Below are positions 1 to 8,043 of a DNA stretch of 41,629 bases, in pieces. This stretch comes from a virus: positions 1-41,629 of the IMG/VR virus record IMGVR_UViG_3300032829_000020; one strand, given 5' to 3'. The notes under the pieces are model-generated. The model saw only the letters and a program-made list of their open reading frames with translations. It did no database searches and was not told the DNA's origin. Every line of letters starts with the position of its first letter. The first letter of the stretch is position 1. Made by a program: the position numbers and the translations under genes.

Positions 1-353
1 GCGTAGTCGTCCCAGGTGGCGTCGACGTCGACGACCGCGCAGCGCGCCACCCCCACCTCCACGGTGATCGCCCGCGGCAGCTGGCAGTTGGCGGGGTCGA
101 CGACGGGCGCGGGGATGCGCTTGGTGCGGTAGCGCTGCGCGACCCGCACCCACAGGAACGGGGCGTCGCAGCCGGGTTGGGTCGTGTGCGCGTCCCACGC
201 CGCGGTGGCGGGCCCCTCCCCGGCGAAGAAGTGCACGTCGGTGGAGCCCTGCACCGGGGGCCAGGGGCCGTTCGGGTCGAACGCGTCGGCCAGGGTGCCC
301 ATCACGATGGAGACCGCCTCGATGGCGGGATCGGTGGGGGCGGGCGACGACAT
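1..353 (-). CDS. Head-tail connector-like protein (partial, 3' end outside window)
   Basis: The gene starts at an ATG at 353 and runs off the left edge, so about 117 residues are visible. It begins MSSPAPTDPAIEAVSIVMG and contains a region reading HFFAGEGPATAAWDAH, followed by CDAPFLWVRVAQRYRT. The upstream gene ends with TAA at 354-356, immediately before this start, so the two are probably translated together. Position directly after the head-to-tail adaptor, and the compact alpha/beta look, suggest a neck or connector protein. I do not recognise a specific family, so this rests mainly on context. Confidence 0.6.
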   Translation of the reverse strand, partial: MSSPAPTDPAIEAVSIVMGTLADAFDPNGPWPPVQGSTDVHFFAGEGPATAAWDAHTTQPGCDAPFLWVRVAQRYRTKRIPAPVVDPANCQLPRAITVEVGVARCAVVDVDATWDDY

Positions 354-1139
354 TTAGATTACCGACGGTGCGCATTGCAGCTTGGCGGGGTTGACCGCCG
401 CCAGCCACAGGTCGATCTCGGCTATCCCCGTCTTGCCTGCCTCCAGGATGCGGGTGGTGTCGATCTGGTAGGACACGCCCGCACGGTTCACGTTGGTGAC
501 GTTGCGGGGCAGGCGGCACTTGTCGCCCTGGCAGGCGGCCAGGAACTCCTTGGCCAGCACCCCGGTCAAATGCGCCAGCTCCGGCGGGACGGGGTTGCCG
601 CACAGGTACTCCACCGACCACGTGTTGTGGTGGCCCATGGGCCGCGACAGGTCCTGGCGGGGCCAGTGGTGGCCGCGGCTCTCGGGGCCGTGGGCGACGT
701 CGGCGGCTCCGCGGACCCGGTACAGCATGTCCCCTTCCAGGGTGTACTGGTCGGCGTCGAGGATGGTGTCGCCGATGGTGACGGCGATGACCTCGCGTGC
801 CGGGCCGGGTAGGTGCACCGCGCCGGGCCCCGACAGGCGGCACATGGAGCCGCAGCCGCACCACCAGTTGACCCAGCGGTCTCCCTCCCAGGACAGTAGG
901 TAGCTGGTGACGGCGGCGTAGTCGCCGGAGTAGCCGTAGCTGCTGCGCCGCGACCACCACGGCATGGTCTGGATGCAGGGCCGCACGATCTGGTCGACGA
1001 GCCCGTACTGGCGCCCGGACAGGGCCCACATGGTGGTGATCGCCAGGTTGATCGCCGCGTTCTGGTTGGCGGCGCCTTCGTCGTCGGCCGACGACAGCGG
1101 CGGTAGGCAGAACAAATCTACGGGCCATTGGAGTCCCAC
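354..1139 (-). CDS. Head-to-tail adaptor
   Basis: The protein has 261 residues. It opens with a Trp/Cys-rich segment (WPVDLFCLPPL) and a helix that resembles the alpha-helical start of gp6-like adaptors of actinobacterial siphophages. Near the C-terminus it reads CRLPRNVTNVNRAGVSYQ and then FLAAVNP-like WLAAVNP, a pattern I know from annotated mycobacteriophage adaptors. Such proteins form a ring below the portal and receive the tail. The start is GTG at 1139, because the preceding gene stops at 1159 and no ATG lies in between; I see no strong Shine-Dalgarno. It abuts the next gene without spacing. Confidence 0.7.
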   Translation of the reverse strand: MGLQWPVDLFCLPPLSSADDEGAANQNAAINLAITTMWALSGRQYGLVDQIVRPCIQTMPWWSRRSSYGYSGDYAAVTSYLLSWEGDRWVNWWCGCGSMCRLSGPGAVHLPGPAREVIAVTIGDTILDADQYTLEGDMLYRVRGAADVAHGPESRGHHWPRQDLSRPMGHHNTWSVEYLCGNPVPPELAHLTGVLAKEFLAACQGDKCRLPRNVTNVNRAGVSYQIDTTRILEAGKTGIAEIDLWLAAVNPAKLQCAPSVI

Positions 1140-1158
1140 GGGCTTGACGGTAGTCGGC

Positions 1159-4100
1159 TCAGGTGCGGGCGGGGACGCGCAGCCGGCTGCGCCCCGCCAC
1201 GGTCAGCGTGCCGCGCCGGGCGGGGGCGGTGAGCTTTTCGCTGTTGGGGCGCACTCGCAGGTCGGGTTCGGCGGCTACGGTCAACAGCTGCGGCGCGCGG
1301 GCGGGTGCGCGCAGCTTGGGTTCGCCGGGCACGGGCCGGGCCTGCTGGGGGTGCAGCACCGCGGGCCCGCCGTAGAGCCTGACGACGACGGTGTCGGACA
1401 GGGCCAAGGGGTCGGTGTGGGGGCGTTGCGCGTCGAGGCGGGTCGCGAGCTTGTCGATGAGGTTTTCGGGGTCGGCGGCGGCGACGCGGTGGGCGAGTTG
1501 GAAGGTGGCGATGTCGGTGAGCGCGACGGCGTCGGCCGGGGTGGCGGCCCCGGAGGTGTAGTAGACGTCGGTGATGGCGACGTGGTCGGTTGGGTGGGGG
1601 TGGAACCCCTGGGCGAGCACTCCCGCTATCGAGGCGTTGACGGTTGCGGTGGCGTCGGTTCGGGCATCGAGCCTGGCGGCGGCTGCGGGGGTTGCGGTGG
1701 CGGTGAGGGCGGTGTCCAGCGGCGCGCCGCGCGTCGCCGACGCTGTACCCGTCGCTGTGAGGGTTTGGGTCGCGTCGACTCTCAGCCCTGCGGACAGGGT
1801 GGCGGCGGCGGTGGCGGTGACGGCCTGGGTTGCCATCGGCCCGGTCGTGGCGGCAGCTGTTGTGGTGGCGGTGACCGTCAGGCTGGCGTCGGCCCTCAGG
1901 CCCGCGGTGACCCTCGCCGTCGGGGTGGCGTTGACGGTTTGGGCGGCGTCTGCGGTGGCGGATCGGGTGGCGGTGGCCGTCGCGGTCGCGGTGAGCGCCT
2001 GCGCCGCGTCGGCGGGGGCGTTGTGTGCGAGTCCGGCGGTCGGGGTGGCGCCAACTGTTTGGTTGGCGGCCAACGCCAGGTTGGCGGTCAGGCTCGCGGA
2101 GGGGGTCGCGACGATGGTTTGGGTGGCCTGCGGGCCGGTCGCCGAGCTGGCCGAGGCGGACGCAGTGATGCTCTGGGCTGCGTCGACTTTCAGGGCCGCG
2201 GTCAGGGCCGCCGAGGCTGTCGCGTTGACGGTTTGGGCGGCGTCTGCGGCGGCTGCCTTGTTGACGGTGGCGGCGGGTGCGGCCGTCGCGGTTTGCGCGG
2301 CGGAGGCCAGGGCGCCGTAGGTGACGCTCGCAGATGGGGCGACGGCCGCGGTCTGCGCGGCGTTGGCCAGTAGCGCCGCACCCAGCGCGGCGATTGGGGC
2401 GGCAGTGAGCGCCTGGGCGTCGGCGCAGACGGCGGCGCGTGTGGCGCTGGCAGCCGCGGTGGCGTTGACGGTTTGCGTGGCGTCGACGTGCAGCGCGGCC
2501 TGCGCCGACGCCGCTCCTGTCGCTGTGATGCCCTGGGTTGCGTCGCAGACGGCGGCGCGCGTGGCGCTGGCAGCCGCGGTGGCTGTGATGGTCTGGGTTG
2601 TGTTGGCCAGCAGGCCTGCCGTCAGGGTTGCGGCCGGGGTTGCTGCGACGGTCTGCGCGGCGGCGGGTTGAGCGTTGTGCGCGAGGGTGGCAGCCGCAGC
2701 GGCTATGCCCGTTTGTGCCGCGTTGGCTTGCAGTGCTGCGGTCAGTGCTGCCGAGGCGCTGCCTGTCACTGCCGCCGCAGCGTCGCATATTGCGGCCCTG
2801 GTGGCGCTCGCCGATGGCGCGGCGGTGATGCTCTGCGCGGCGTCGCAGACAGCTGCCCGGGTGGCGGTGGTCGCCGCGGTTGCGGTCACGGTCTGTGTCG
2901 CGTTGGCGAGTAGCGCTGCTGTCAGGGTGGCGGCGGCGGTGGCGTTAACGGTTTGCGGTGCGTCGGCGCCTCCGGCGGCGGCGGCCGCGGCGGTGGCGGT
3001 GATGGTTTGGGCGGCGTCGGCTTTCAGTGCCGCGGTCAATGAGGCCAACCCGGTGGCGGTGACGGTCTGGGCGGTGTCGGCGGTCGCGTTGTGGGCCGCG
3101 GTCGCGGTTGGGGTCGCGGTCACCGCCTGTGCGGCGTTGCCCAGGAGTACGGCGGCCAGGGTGGCGGCACTCGCGGCCGTCGCGGTTTGCGCCGCATTGG
3201 CGAGCAGGGCCCCGGTCAGGGTCGCAGCCGGGGCGGCCGTCACCGCCTGCGCGGCGTTGGCCTGCAGCGCGGCGGTCGCTGTCGCTGTCGCGGTTGCCGA
3301 GGCCGTCTGGGCAGCGTTGCTCAACAGCGCCGCGGCCAGGGTGGCGGTTGGCGCTGCCATCCCGGTCTGCGCCGTATTGGCCAGCAGCGCCGCGGTCAGG
3401 CTGGCACTGGCGGTTGCCGTGGCCGTCTGGGCGGCGTTTGCGTTGAGTGCCGTGTTGGCGCTCGCCGCCGCGGCCGCCACGACTGCCTGGGTTGCGTCGC
3501 AGACCGCCGCCCTGGTGGCGGCGGCTACCGCGGTGGCTGTGGCCGCCTGGGCGGCGTCGGCCAGAAGCGCCCCGGTGAGGGTGGCTGCTGCGGACCCGAC
3601 GATGCTTGCGGCGGCGTCGACTGGCGTGTTGTGCGCGACGGTCGCAGCCGGGGCGGCCGTCACCGCCTGCGCGGCGTTGGCCAGAAGCGCCCCGGTGAGC
3701 GTTGCCGCCGGTGTTGCCGTGACCGCCTGGGCGCCGTTGGCGAGCAGCGCTGCCGTTAACGAAGCCGACCCGGTCGCGGTGACGGTCTGCGCCGTATTGG
3801 CCTGCAGCGCTGCGGTCGCGGCGGCGGCCGCTGCCGCGGTCACCGTCTGGGCGGCATTGGAGAGCAGCGCCGCGGCAGCGAGCGCCGCCGGGCTGGCGGC
3901 GACGGTCTGGGTCGCGTTCGCCGACAGCGCGGCCGTCAGGGTCGCGGTCGGTGCGGCGGTGGCCGTCTGGGCGGCGTTGGTTTGCAGTGCCGCGGCCAGG
4001 GTGGCTGCGCTGGTTGCAATGCCCGTCTGGGCTGCGTCGCAGACGGCGGCGCGGGTCGCGGTGGCGGCGGATGTGGCGATGGCCGCCTGGGCCGCGTTGG

Positions 4101-5562
4101 CGGACAGCGCTGCGGTCAGGGTTGTTGTCGGCGCGGCGGTGACGGTTTGCGCGGCATCGCAGACGGCGGCGCGGGTAGCGGTCGCCGCCGCGGCGGCGGT
4201 GGCGGTCAGCGCCGCATTCGCTTGCAGTGCACCGACCAGGGTGGCGGCGGTCGTGGCCGTCGCGGTCTGGGTGGCGTTGGCGAGCAGGGCTGCGGTCTGG
4301 GCGGCCGTGGGGGATGCGACGGCGGCTGCGGCGGCGTCGACGGGCGCGTTGTGGGCGATGGTGGCTGCGCCTGTGGCTGTGACGGTTTGGGCGGCGTCGG
4401 CGGGCGTGCGCGTGTAAGAAATCGTGATGTCGACGTTGTCGAGGCGGAAAATGCCGCTCGACGACGTGCCGTCGTGAGTTGCGGTGACGAGCATCTGCAA
4501 CCCAGCGTTGATCTGCGCCGGCGTCGGCGCCACGTTAGGCGTGAACGCGACCGTCGATACAGCCGTGGTCAGGGTGATCGTCTGCGCCGCCCCGATAGCC
4601 GAGCCGCCGCTGTCCAACAACTGCGCGGTGATGCTCGCCCAACGCGCCACGGTGTTGACATATCCCCGCAAGACCGCGTTGATCGTGATAGAGGCGTCGG
4701 TGGGCACCGACGCCGCGCCGAAATACCCGCCCGGCGTGATGGTGCCGACAGCATTGGCGGTTGAAGTTGTGAACACGCAGTAAGTGACCGGGTACAGGCC
4801 GAAAGTGCCGTCGTAAGCATTGGCGGAGGTGGCCGCCCCGCCCGTATATGTCCAGGTGGAGCCGGTCGGGCCGGAAACCGACGTGCCGCGGCTCAAAACA
4901 GCGCCGGGGATGGTCGGCAGCAGAATAACGGCGATGGCCGACCAGAACCCGCTAGTGACTGTCGCGGAGATTGTTTGCGCCGAACCGGTGGCCGCGACGT
5001 CGCCGATCATGAAACCGGCGTCGGTGCCGCCGGCCGAGGCGTGGTTGTACCGTGTTGAGCCGTTAAACGCGGAAAAGCTGCCGTTGGGGGCGCCGAACGC
5101 CACAACGATCATCGCCCCAGCCGGGGCGGTCACCGAAATCGACGCCGTCGTGCCCGAGCCGCCGTTGGTGGAGCACGTGCTGATAGAGCCGACACCCAGG
5201 TAAGACACCGAGCAGCCGGCCAGGCCGGTCACCTCATTGTTGGTGTCGGTCACCGACGCGGCGACGGTCTTGGAGCCGCTGGGCGCTCCGGTCATCCCGA
5301 ACAGGGTGGTGTTTCCGTAGCCGGTGTTCGAGTTGTTGTGCTTCGACGTGCCCAGCGCCGCGCCCATATCCACGGTGTTGTAGCTGCAGGACTCGCTGGT
5401 GTCGGTGCTGGCCGCTGATGAAGTTGTGGTGTCGCGGCTGGCCATTCCGGCGATAACACACGCCCCGGACGCCGCGTTATGCGCCCACGAAATGTTGGTT
5501 GTCGCCGTGGTTTGCGCCCAAACATCGTTGCCGGCGCCGACAGCATCGAAAATGACAGCCAC
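1159..5562 (-). CDS. Giant Ala/Thr-rich 20-residue-repeat virion protein
   Basis: This 1467-residue protein has three parts. Residues 1 to about 385 are a Gly/Ser/Thr-rich N-terminal region, whose first 90 residues resemble the whole of the small gene just upstream. Residues about 389-1320 are about 47 tandem units of roughly 20 residues with consensus (N/D)AAQTVTATxAAxLTAALLA; many units end in ATRAAVCD or AHNAPVD variants. The C-terminal ~145 residues are non-repetitive and Arg/Pro-rich. Regular hydrophobic Ala/Thr/Val periodicity suggests a fibrous beta-type stalk. It lies between a tail-associated glycosidase and the head-tail adaptor, so a tail fibre or surface fibre is the best guess. 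The start is GTG at 5562, three bases after the previous stop. Confidence 0.7.
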   Translation of the reverse strand: MAVIFDAVGAGNDVWAQTTATTNISWAHNAASGACVIAGMASRDTTTSSAASTDTSESCSYNTVDMGAALGTSKHNNSNTGYGNTTLFGMTGAPSGSKTVAASVTDTNNEVTGLAGCSVSYLGVGSISTCSTNGGSGTTASISVTAPAGAMIVVAFGAPNGSFSAFNGSTRYNHASAGGTDAGFMIGDVAATGSAQTISATVTSGFWSAIAVILLPTIPGAVLSRGTSVSGPTGSTWTYTGGAATSANAYDGTFGLYPVTYCVFTTSTANAVGTITPGGYFGAASVPTDASITINAVLRGYVNTVARWASITAQLLDSGGSAIGAAQTITLTTAVSTVAFTPNVAPTPAQINAGLQMLVTATHDGTSSSGIFRLDNVDITISYTRTPADAAQTVTATGAATIAHNAPVDAAAAAVASPTAAQTAALLANATQTATATTAATLVGALQANAALTATAAAAATATRAAVCDAAQTVTAAPTTTLTAALSANAAQAAIATSAATATRAAVCDAAQTGIATSAATLAAALQTNAAQTATAAPTATLTAALSANATQTVAASPAALAAAALLSNAAQTVTAAAAAAATAALQANTAQTVTATGSASLTAALLANGAQAVTATPAATLTGALLANAAQAVTAAPAATVAHNTPVDAAASIVGSAAATLTGALLADAAQAATATAVAAATRAAVCDATQAVVAAAAASANTALNANAAQTATATASASLTAALLANTAQTGMAAPTATLAAALLSNAAQTASATATATATAALQANAAQAVTAAPAATLTGALLANAAQTATAASAATLAAVLLGNAAQAVTATPTATAAHNATADTAQTVTATGLASLTAALKADAAQTITATAAAAAAGGADAPQTVNATAAATLTAALLANATQTVTATAATTATRAAVCDAAQSITAAPSASATRAAICDAAAAVTGSASAALTAALQANAAQTGIAAAAATLAHNAQPAAAQTVAATPAATLTAGLLANTTQTITATAAASATRAAVCDATQGITATGAASAQAALHVDATQTVNATAAASATRAAVCADAQALTAAPIAALGAALLANAAQTAAVAPSASVTYGALASAAQTATAAPAATVNKAAAADAAQTVNATASAALTAALKVDAAQSITASASASSATGPQATQTIVATPSASLTANLALAANQTVGATPTAGLAHNAPADAAQALTATATATATRSATADAAQTVNATPTARVTAGLRADASLTVTATTTAAATTGPMATQAVTATAAATLSAGLRVDATQTLTATGTASATRGAPLDTALTATATPAAAARLDARTDATATVNASIAGVLAQGFHPHPTDHVAITDVYYTSGAATPADAVALTDIATFQLAHRVAAADPENLIDKLATRLDAQRPHTDPLALSDTVVVRLYGGPAVLHPQQARPVPGEPKLRAPARAPQLLTVAAEPDLRVRPNSEKLTAPARRGTLTVAGRSRLRVPART
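1606..4398 (-). repeat. Tandem ~60-bp coding repeats (about 47 copies)
   Basis: This is the DNA of the repeat domain of the giant protein above. Each unit is about 60 bases and in frame, with frequent recurrence of variants of GCGACGGTCTGGGCGGCGTT on the plus strand. Units are degenerate rather than identical, and a few are 18 residues long, so the array has diverged by point change and unit loss. The boundaries are approximate, set by where the (N/D)AAQT motif starts and stops. Confidence 0.8.
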
Positions 5563-5565
5563 CGG

Positions 5566-5862
5566 CTATCCCCCGTCGCTATGTAGGCTCTGGCTGCTGT
5601 GCACCACAGTGTGGCTGCAGGTCTGGGCCGTGCCGCCGGTGTAGCTGCCGTTGGCGATGCCGGCGCCGACCGAGTCGCAGGTAACGGCCGCTGCCGTGAT
5701 GCCGCAGGACCGGGTCCAGCTCGAGTAGCCGGAGCTGCCGTAGTAGGCGCCGACCCCCACCATCAGGCAGTTGTCGGAGGCGCCGATAGCGTGGGTGAAG
5801 GCGAGGGCGTTGATGCTGGTGCCGTGCGCCCCAGCGCCGACCGCGCTATAGGCGACGGCCAC
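5566..5862 (-). CDS. Short paralogue of the repeat protein's N-terminal domain
   Basis: The 98-residue product begins MAVAYSAVGAGAHG. It aligns by eye with the start of the downstream giant protein (MAVIFDAVGAGNDV), including later conserved Gly, Cys and Ser-rich stretches. It ends with TAG at 5566-5568, three bases before the next start. It may be a small standalone virion protein using the same beta-rich domain, or a truncated tandem duplicate. Both genes are read in the same direction and are presumably co-translated. No catalytic motif is visible. Confidence 0.55.
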   Translation of the reverse strand: MAVAYSAVGAGAHGTSINALAFTHAIGASDNCLMVGVGAYYGSSGYSSWTRSCGITAAAVTCDSVGAGIANGSYTGGTAQTCSHTVVHSSQSLHSDGG

Positions 5863-5869
5863 GGTTACC

Positions 5870-7402
5870 TCACAGCAGCGCTAGGGGTTTGAACCACACC
5901 CAATCGACGAGCATGTACGCGGGGAAGTCGCTGGCTTTCGGGTGCGCCAGGTAGCCCGGGTCCATGGCGAAGTTGATGATCCAATAGACGCTCTGCTGCG
6001 TGTCGGGCCACACCCCGGCCGGCACGTTAGCCGACGTCCACGCCCCCATGATCAGGCTGTCGACGCCGATCTGGATCTCGTCGGCGGTGCGCAGCATCCA
6101 GTAGGTGTGGAAGTCGTCGCCGGCGTTGACCCCGTTGGGCACCGGCAGCTCGTCCTGCAGCGTGGTCATCGGGTTCTTGTGCAGGTAGACGTGCGTGTTG
6201 TACTTCGTGGAGTCGCCGAACATCTCCATCATGTCTATTTCGAGATAGTTGCCCGGCAGCTGGTTGTACGCGACATAGAGCTGCCACACCGCGGGGAACC
6301 ACGACAGGCCCGACGTCTGGGCGACGGACTTGGGGAACTTGACCCGCGCCGCGGACCAGCCGAGCCCCATGTTGAACCGCTGCCGCGACGTGAACCGGCC
6401 GCTGATGTTGGGGATGGTGATGGCGGTGCCCGGCGGGAACGGCGTGGTGACCCCCTCGTTGAGGATCCCCTGGTTGACGTACTCCCGCAGGACCGCGGGG
6501 CTGGTGCCCCACGCCGCGGCGATGCTCGCCCACGTGTCGCCGGGCTGCGATATGTAGGGATGGTCGCAGCTGGTGTTGCTGTAGGTGCCGCCGACGCCGG
6601 TGGCCTTGAGGACCACGTTGGAGTCGCCGTCGAGGTAGACCCGGTCGGTGGACGGGTCGTAGGTCTGGTTGCCGCCCTGGTTGATGCTGTCGAGCTGCCA
6701 CAGGGTCTGGTTGATGGCGGAGCCCGCCGGGCCGTCGAAGTTGTCGAACACCTCGGTTGTGGTTTGGATGCCGTACGCCCAGTCGCCGGGCACCCCGACG
6801 TAGGGGCCGCTCGGTGCCGCGCACACCCCGGCGGGCGGTGCGGCGTTCCACAGCGGCGGCAGCCCGGGCGGCGGCGGGGGCGGCGGGGGTGGGGGCGGGG
6901 TGTAGGTGAACCGGTCGACGGCGCTGGTCGTGGACACGCCGCCCGGGGTGGTCACCGTCACGTCCACGGCCGCGTCCGCCCCGGCGGGCGACACCGCCGA
7001 CACCGCGGCGTCGGACACGACGCTGAACGAGGCCGGGGCGGTCCCGAAGTCGACCGCGGTGGCCCCGGTGAAGCCGCTGCCGGCGACGGACACGGTCGTG
7101 CCGCCGGTGTCGACGCCCGTGTTGGGGGTGACCGACGTGACGACCGGGACCGGCGGCGGCGGTGGGGGAGGAGGGGGTGGCGGGGTGAGCGGGTGGCTGG
7201 TTTCCCAGGCGTCCAGGACGGCGGCCAGGTCGGCGACCAGGGCGTGCAGCGGCGCGCCCGCGACCGGCGCGGGCACCGTGGCCGGCGTCCCCAACACCTG
7301 GATGAGCGCCTTCACGTCGGGGGCTTCCGGGGATGTCGGGTGGGCGGCCAGCCAAACCTGCAGGGCGCCGATGAGGCCCTGCACGCGCGGTGCTGTGGTC
7401 AT
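5870..7402 (-). CDS. Tail-associated GH16 glycosidase with IPT/TIG domain and embedded LysM
   Basis: The protein has 510 residues. Residues 1-72 are a helical N-terminal segment and 74-84 a poly-Pro linker. Residues 86-168 are an IPT/TIG beta-sandwich (VTSVTPNTGVDTGGTTV). A second poly-Pro linker spans 169-179. From about 215 to the end is a GH16 beta-glucanase/galactanase-like domain; its catalytic signature ExDxxE is present as E388-I-D390-M-M-E393. Residues about 283-332 (ISQPGDTWASIAAAWGTS to AITIPN) read as a LysM peptidoglycan-binding motif inserted inside the GH16 fold. In the family, the two Glu act as nucleophile and acid/base on beta-glycans. Its place among tail genes suggests a virion enzyme that opens cell-envelope polysaccharide during infection; the exact glycan is unknown. 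Confidence 0.8.
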   Translation of the reverse strand: MTTAPRVQGLIGALQVWLAAHPTSPEAPDVKALIQVLGTPATVPAPVAGAPLHALVADLAAVLDAWETSHPLTPPPPPPPPPPPVPVVTSVTPNTGVDTGGTTVSVAGSGFTGATAVDFGTAPASFSVVSDAAVSAVSPAGADAAVDVTVTTPGGVSTTSAVDRFTYTPPPPPPPPPPPGLPPLWNAAPPAGVCAAPSGPYVGVPGDWAYGIQTTTEVFDNFDGPAGSAINQTLWQLDSINQGGNQTYDPSTDRVYLDGDSNVVLKATGVGGTYSNTSCDHPYISQPGDTWASIAAAWGTSPAVLREYVNQGILNEGVTTPFPPGTAITIPNISGRFTSRQRFNMGLGWSAARVKFPKSVAQTSGLSWFPAVWQLYVAYNQLPGNYLEIDMMEMFGDSTKYNTHVYLHKNPMTTLQDELPVPNGVNAGDDFHTYWMLRTADEIQIGVDSLIMGAWTSANVPAGVWPDTQQSVYWIINFAMDPGYLAHPKASDFPAYMLVDWVWFKPLALL

Positions 7403-7443
7403 GCGCCGAGCCTAGCCAGCCACCGTGTGCCCCCGGGCGCGGC

Positions 7444-7833
7444 TTAGGCGGCCAGCGGCGAAAGGGCTAGCTGGCAGGTGTTCTGCGTCAGCGTGTCGCC
7501 GGACGCCCACGCCTTGGACAGGGTCAGCTGCACCGACCAGTAGAACGTGCCCCCCGAGCTTGACGACCAGACAGCCTGGTCGGTGATGGTTTCGGTGACC
7601 CCGGTGTTGGTCCAGCTGGGGGCGGTGGAGCTCATCGTGATCGTTCCCGTCACCGCCGCCGCCATGTACAGGCGGGGGCGCACCGTCGACCCGGTCGACC
7701 CGCCCGTCGTCCCGGCTGCGCCCGTGGCGGCGGTGTGGTTCTCGATGTAGAGCGACGAGACGGAAAACGACGTGCCGACCAGGGTGTTGAGCAGCGCGTT
7801 GGCGCATGCGACTGTCGCGAGGCCATCAGCCAT
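7444..7833 (-). CDS. Small tail-surface protein, unknown
   Basis: The 129-residue protein begins MADGLATVACANALLNTLVG and is rich in Ser, Thr and aromatic residues alternating in a beta-sandwich-like pattern (for example GGTFYWSVQLTLSKAW). Proteins of this size and opening occur among tail genes of actinobacteriophages, but I cannot assign a family with certainty. It lies 41 bases upstream of the GH16 gene and downstream of a 51-residue gene, all in the same direction. A fibre-tip or adaptor role is inference from context. Confidence 0.55.
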   Translation of the reverse strand: MADGLATVACANALLNTLVGTSFSVSSLYIENHTAATGAAGTTGGSTGSTVRPRLYMAAAVTGTITMSSTAPSWTNTGVTETITDQAVWSSSSGGTFYWSVQLTLSKAWASGDTLTQNTCQLALSPLAA

Positions 7834-7887
7834 TAGCCGGGCACCCTTCTGTGAGCGGTCCTTGTGCTTACGCGGGACTCTACGGAC

Positions 7888-8043
7888 TCAGGGTGTAGGC
7901 CCGAGGATCTCCTTCGCCTGGGCGCGGAACGCCGCGTCGGTGATGTCGGAGGCGATCAGGGCGTGCAGCGCCAGCACCTTCTCCCCGGCGGTGTACACGG
8001 AGGCGGTGGCCTCTATCGAGGCGCCGATGACTATGTCGCTCAT
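7888..8043 (-). CDS. Small hypothetical protein (51 aa)
   Basis: The product begins MSDIVIGASIEATASVYTAG and ends AQAKEILGPTP. The start ATG at 8041-8043 overlaps the TGA of the upstream glycosyltransferase gene as ATGA, which strongly supports the start and translational coupling. It is mainly helical with no Cys or catalytic motif. The function is unknown. Confidence 0.6.
   Translation of the reverse strand: MSDIVIGASIEATASVYTAGEKVLALHALIASDITDAAFRAQAKEILGPTP

Noticed and set aside
1606-4398. Repeat array as a CRISPR locus
   Set aside because: Units are contiguous, in frame, degenerate and without unique spacers. They encode protein repeats.
2675-4417. Alanine/valine-rich plus-strand frame through the repeat array
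   Set aside because: It mirrors the 60-base coding repeats of the minus-strand fibre protein; its apparent 20-residue periodicity is inherited from them.
5942-7447. Long plus-strand frame opposite the GH16 gene (and similar frames at 8100-9203, 13829-15262, 15843-17390)
   Set aside because: These are complement shadows of well-supported minus-strand genes. They lack ribosome sites and contain only Arg/Gly/Val/Asp-rich sequence without recognisable motifs.
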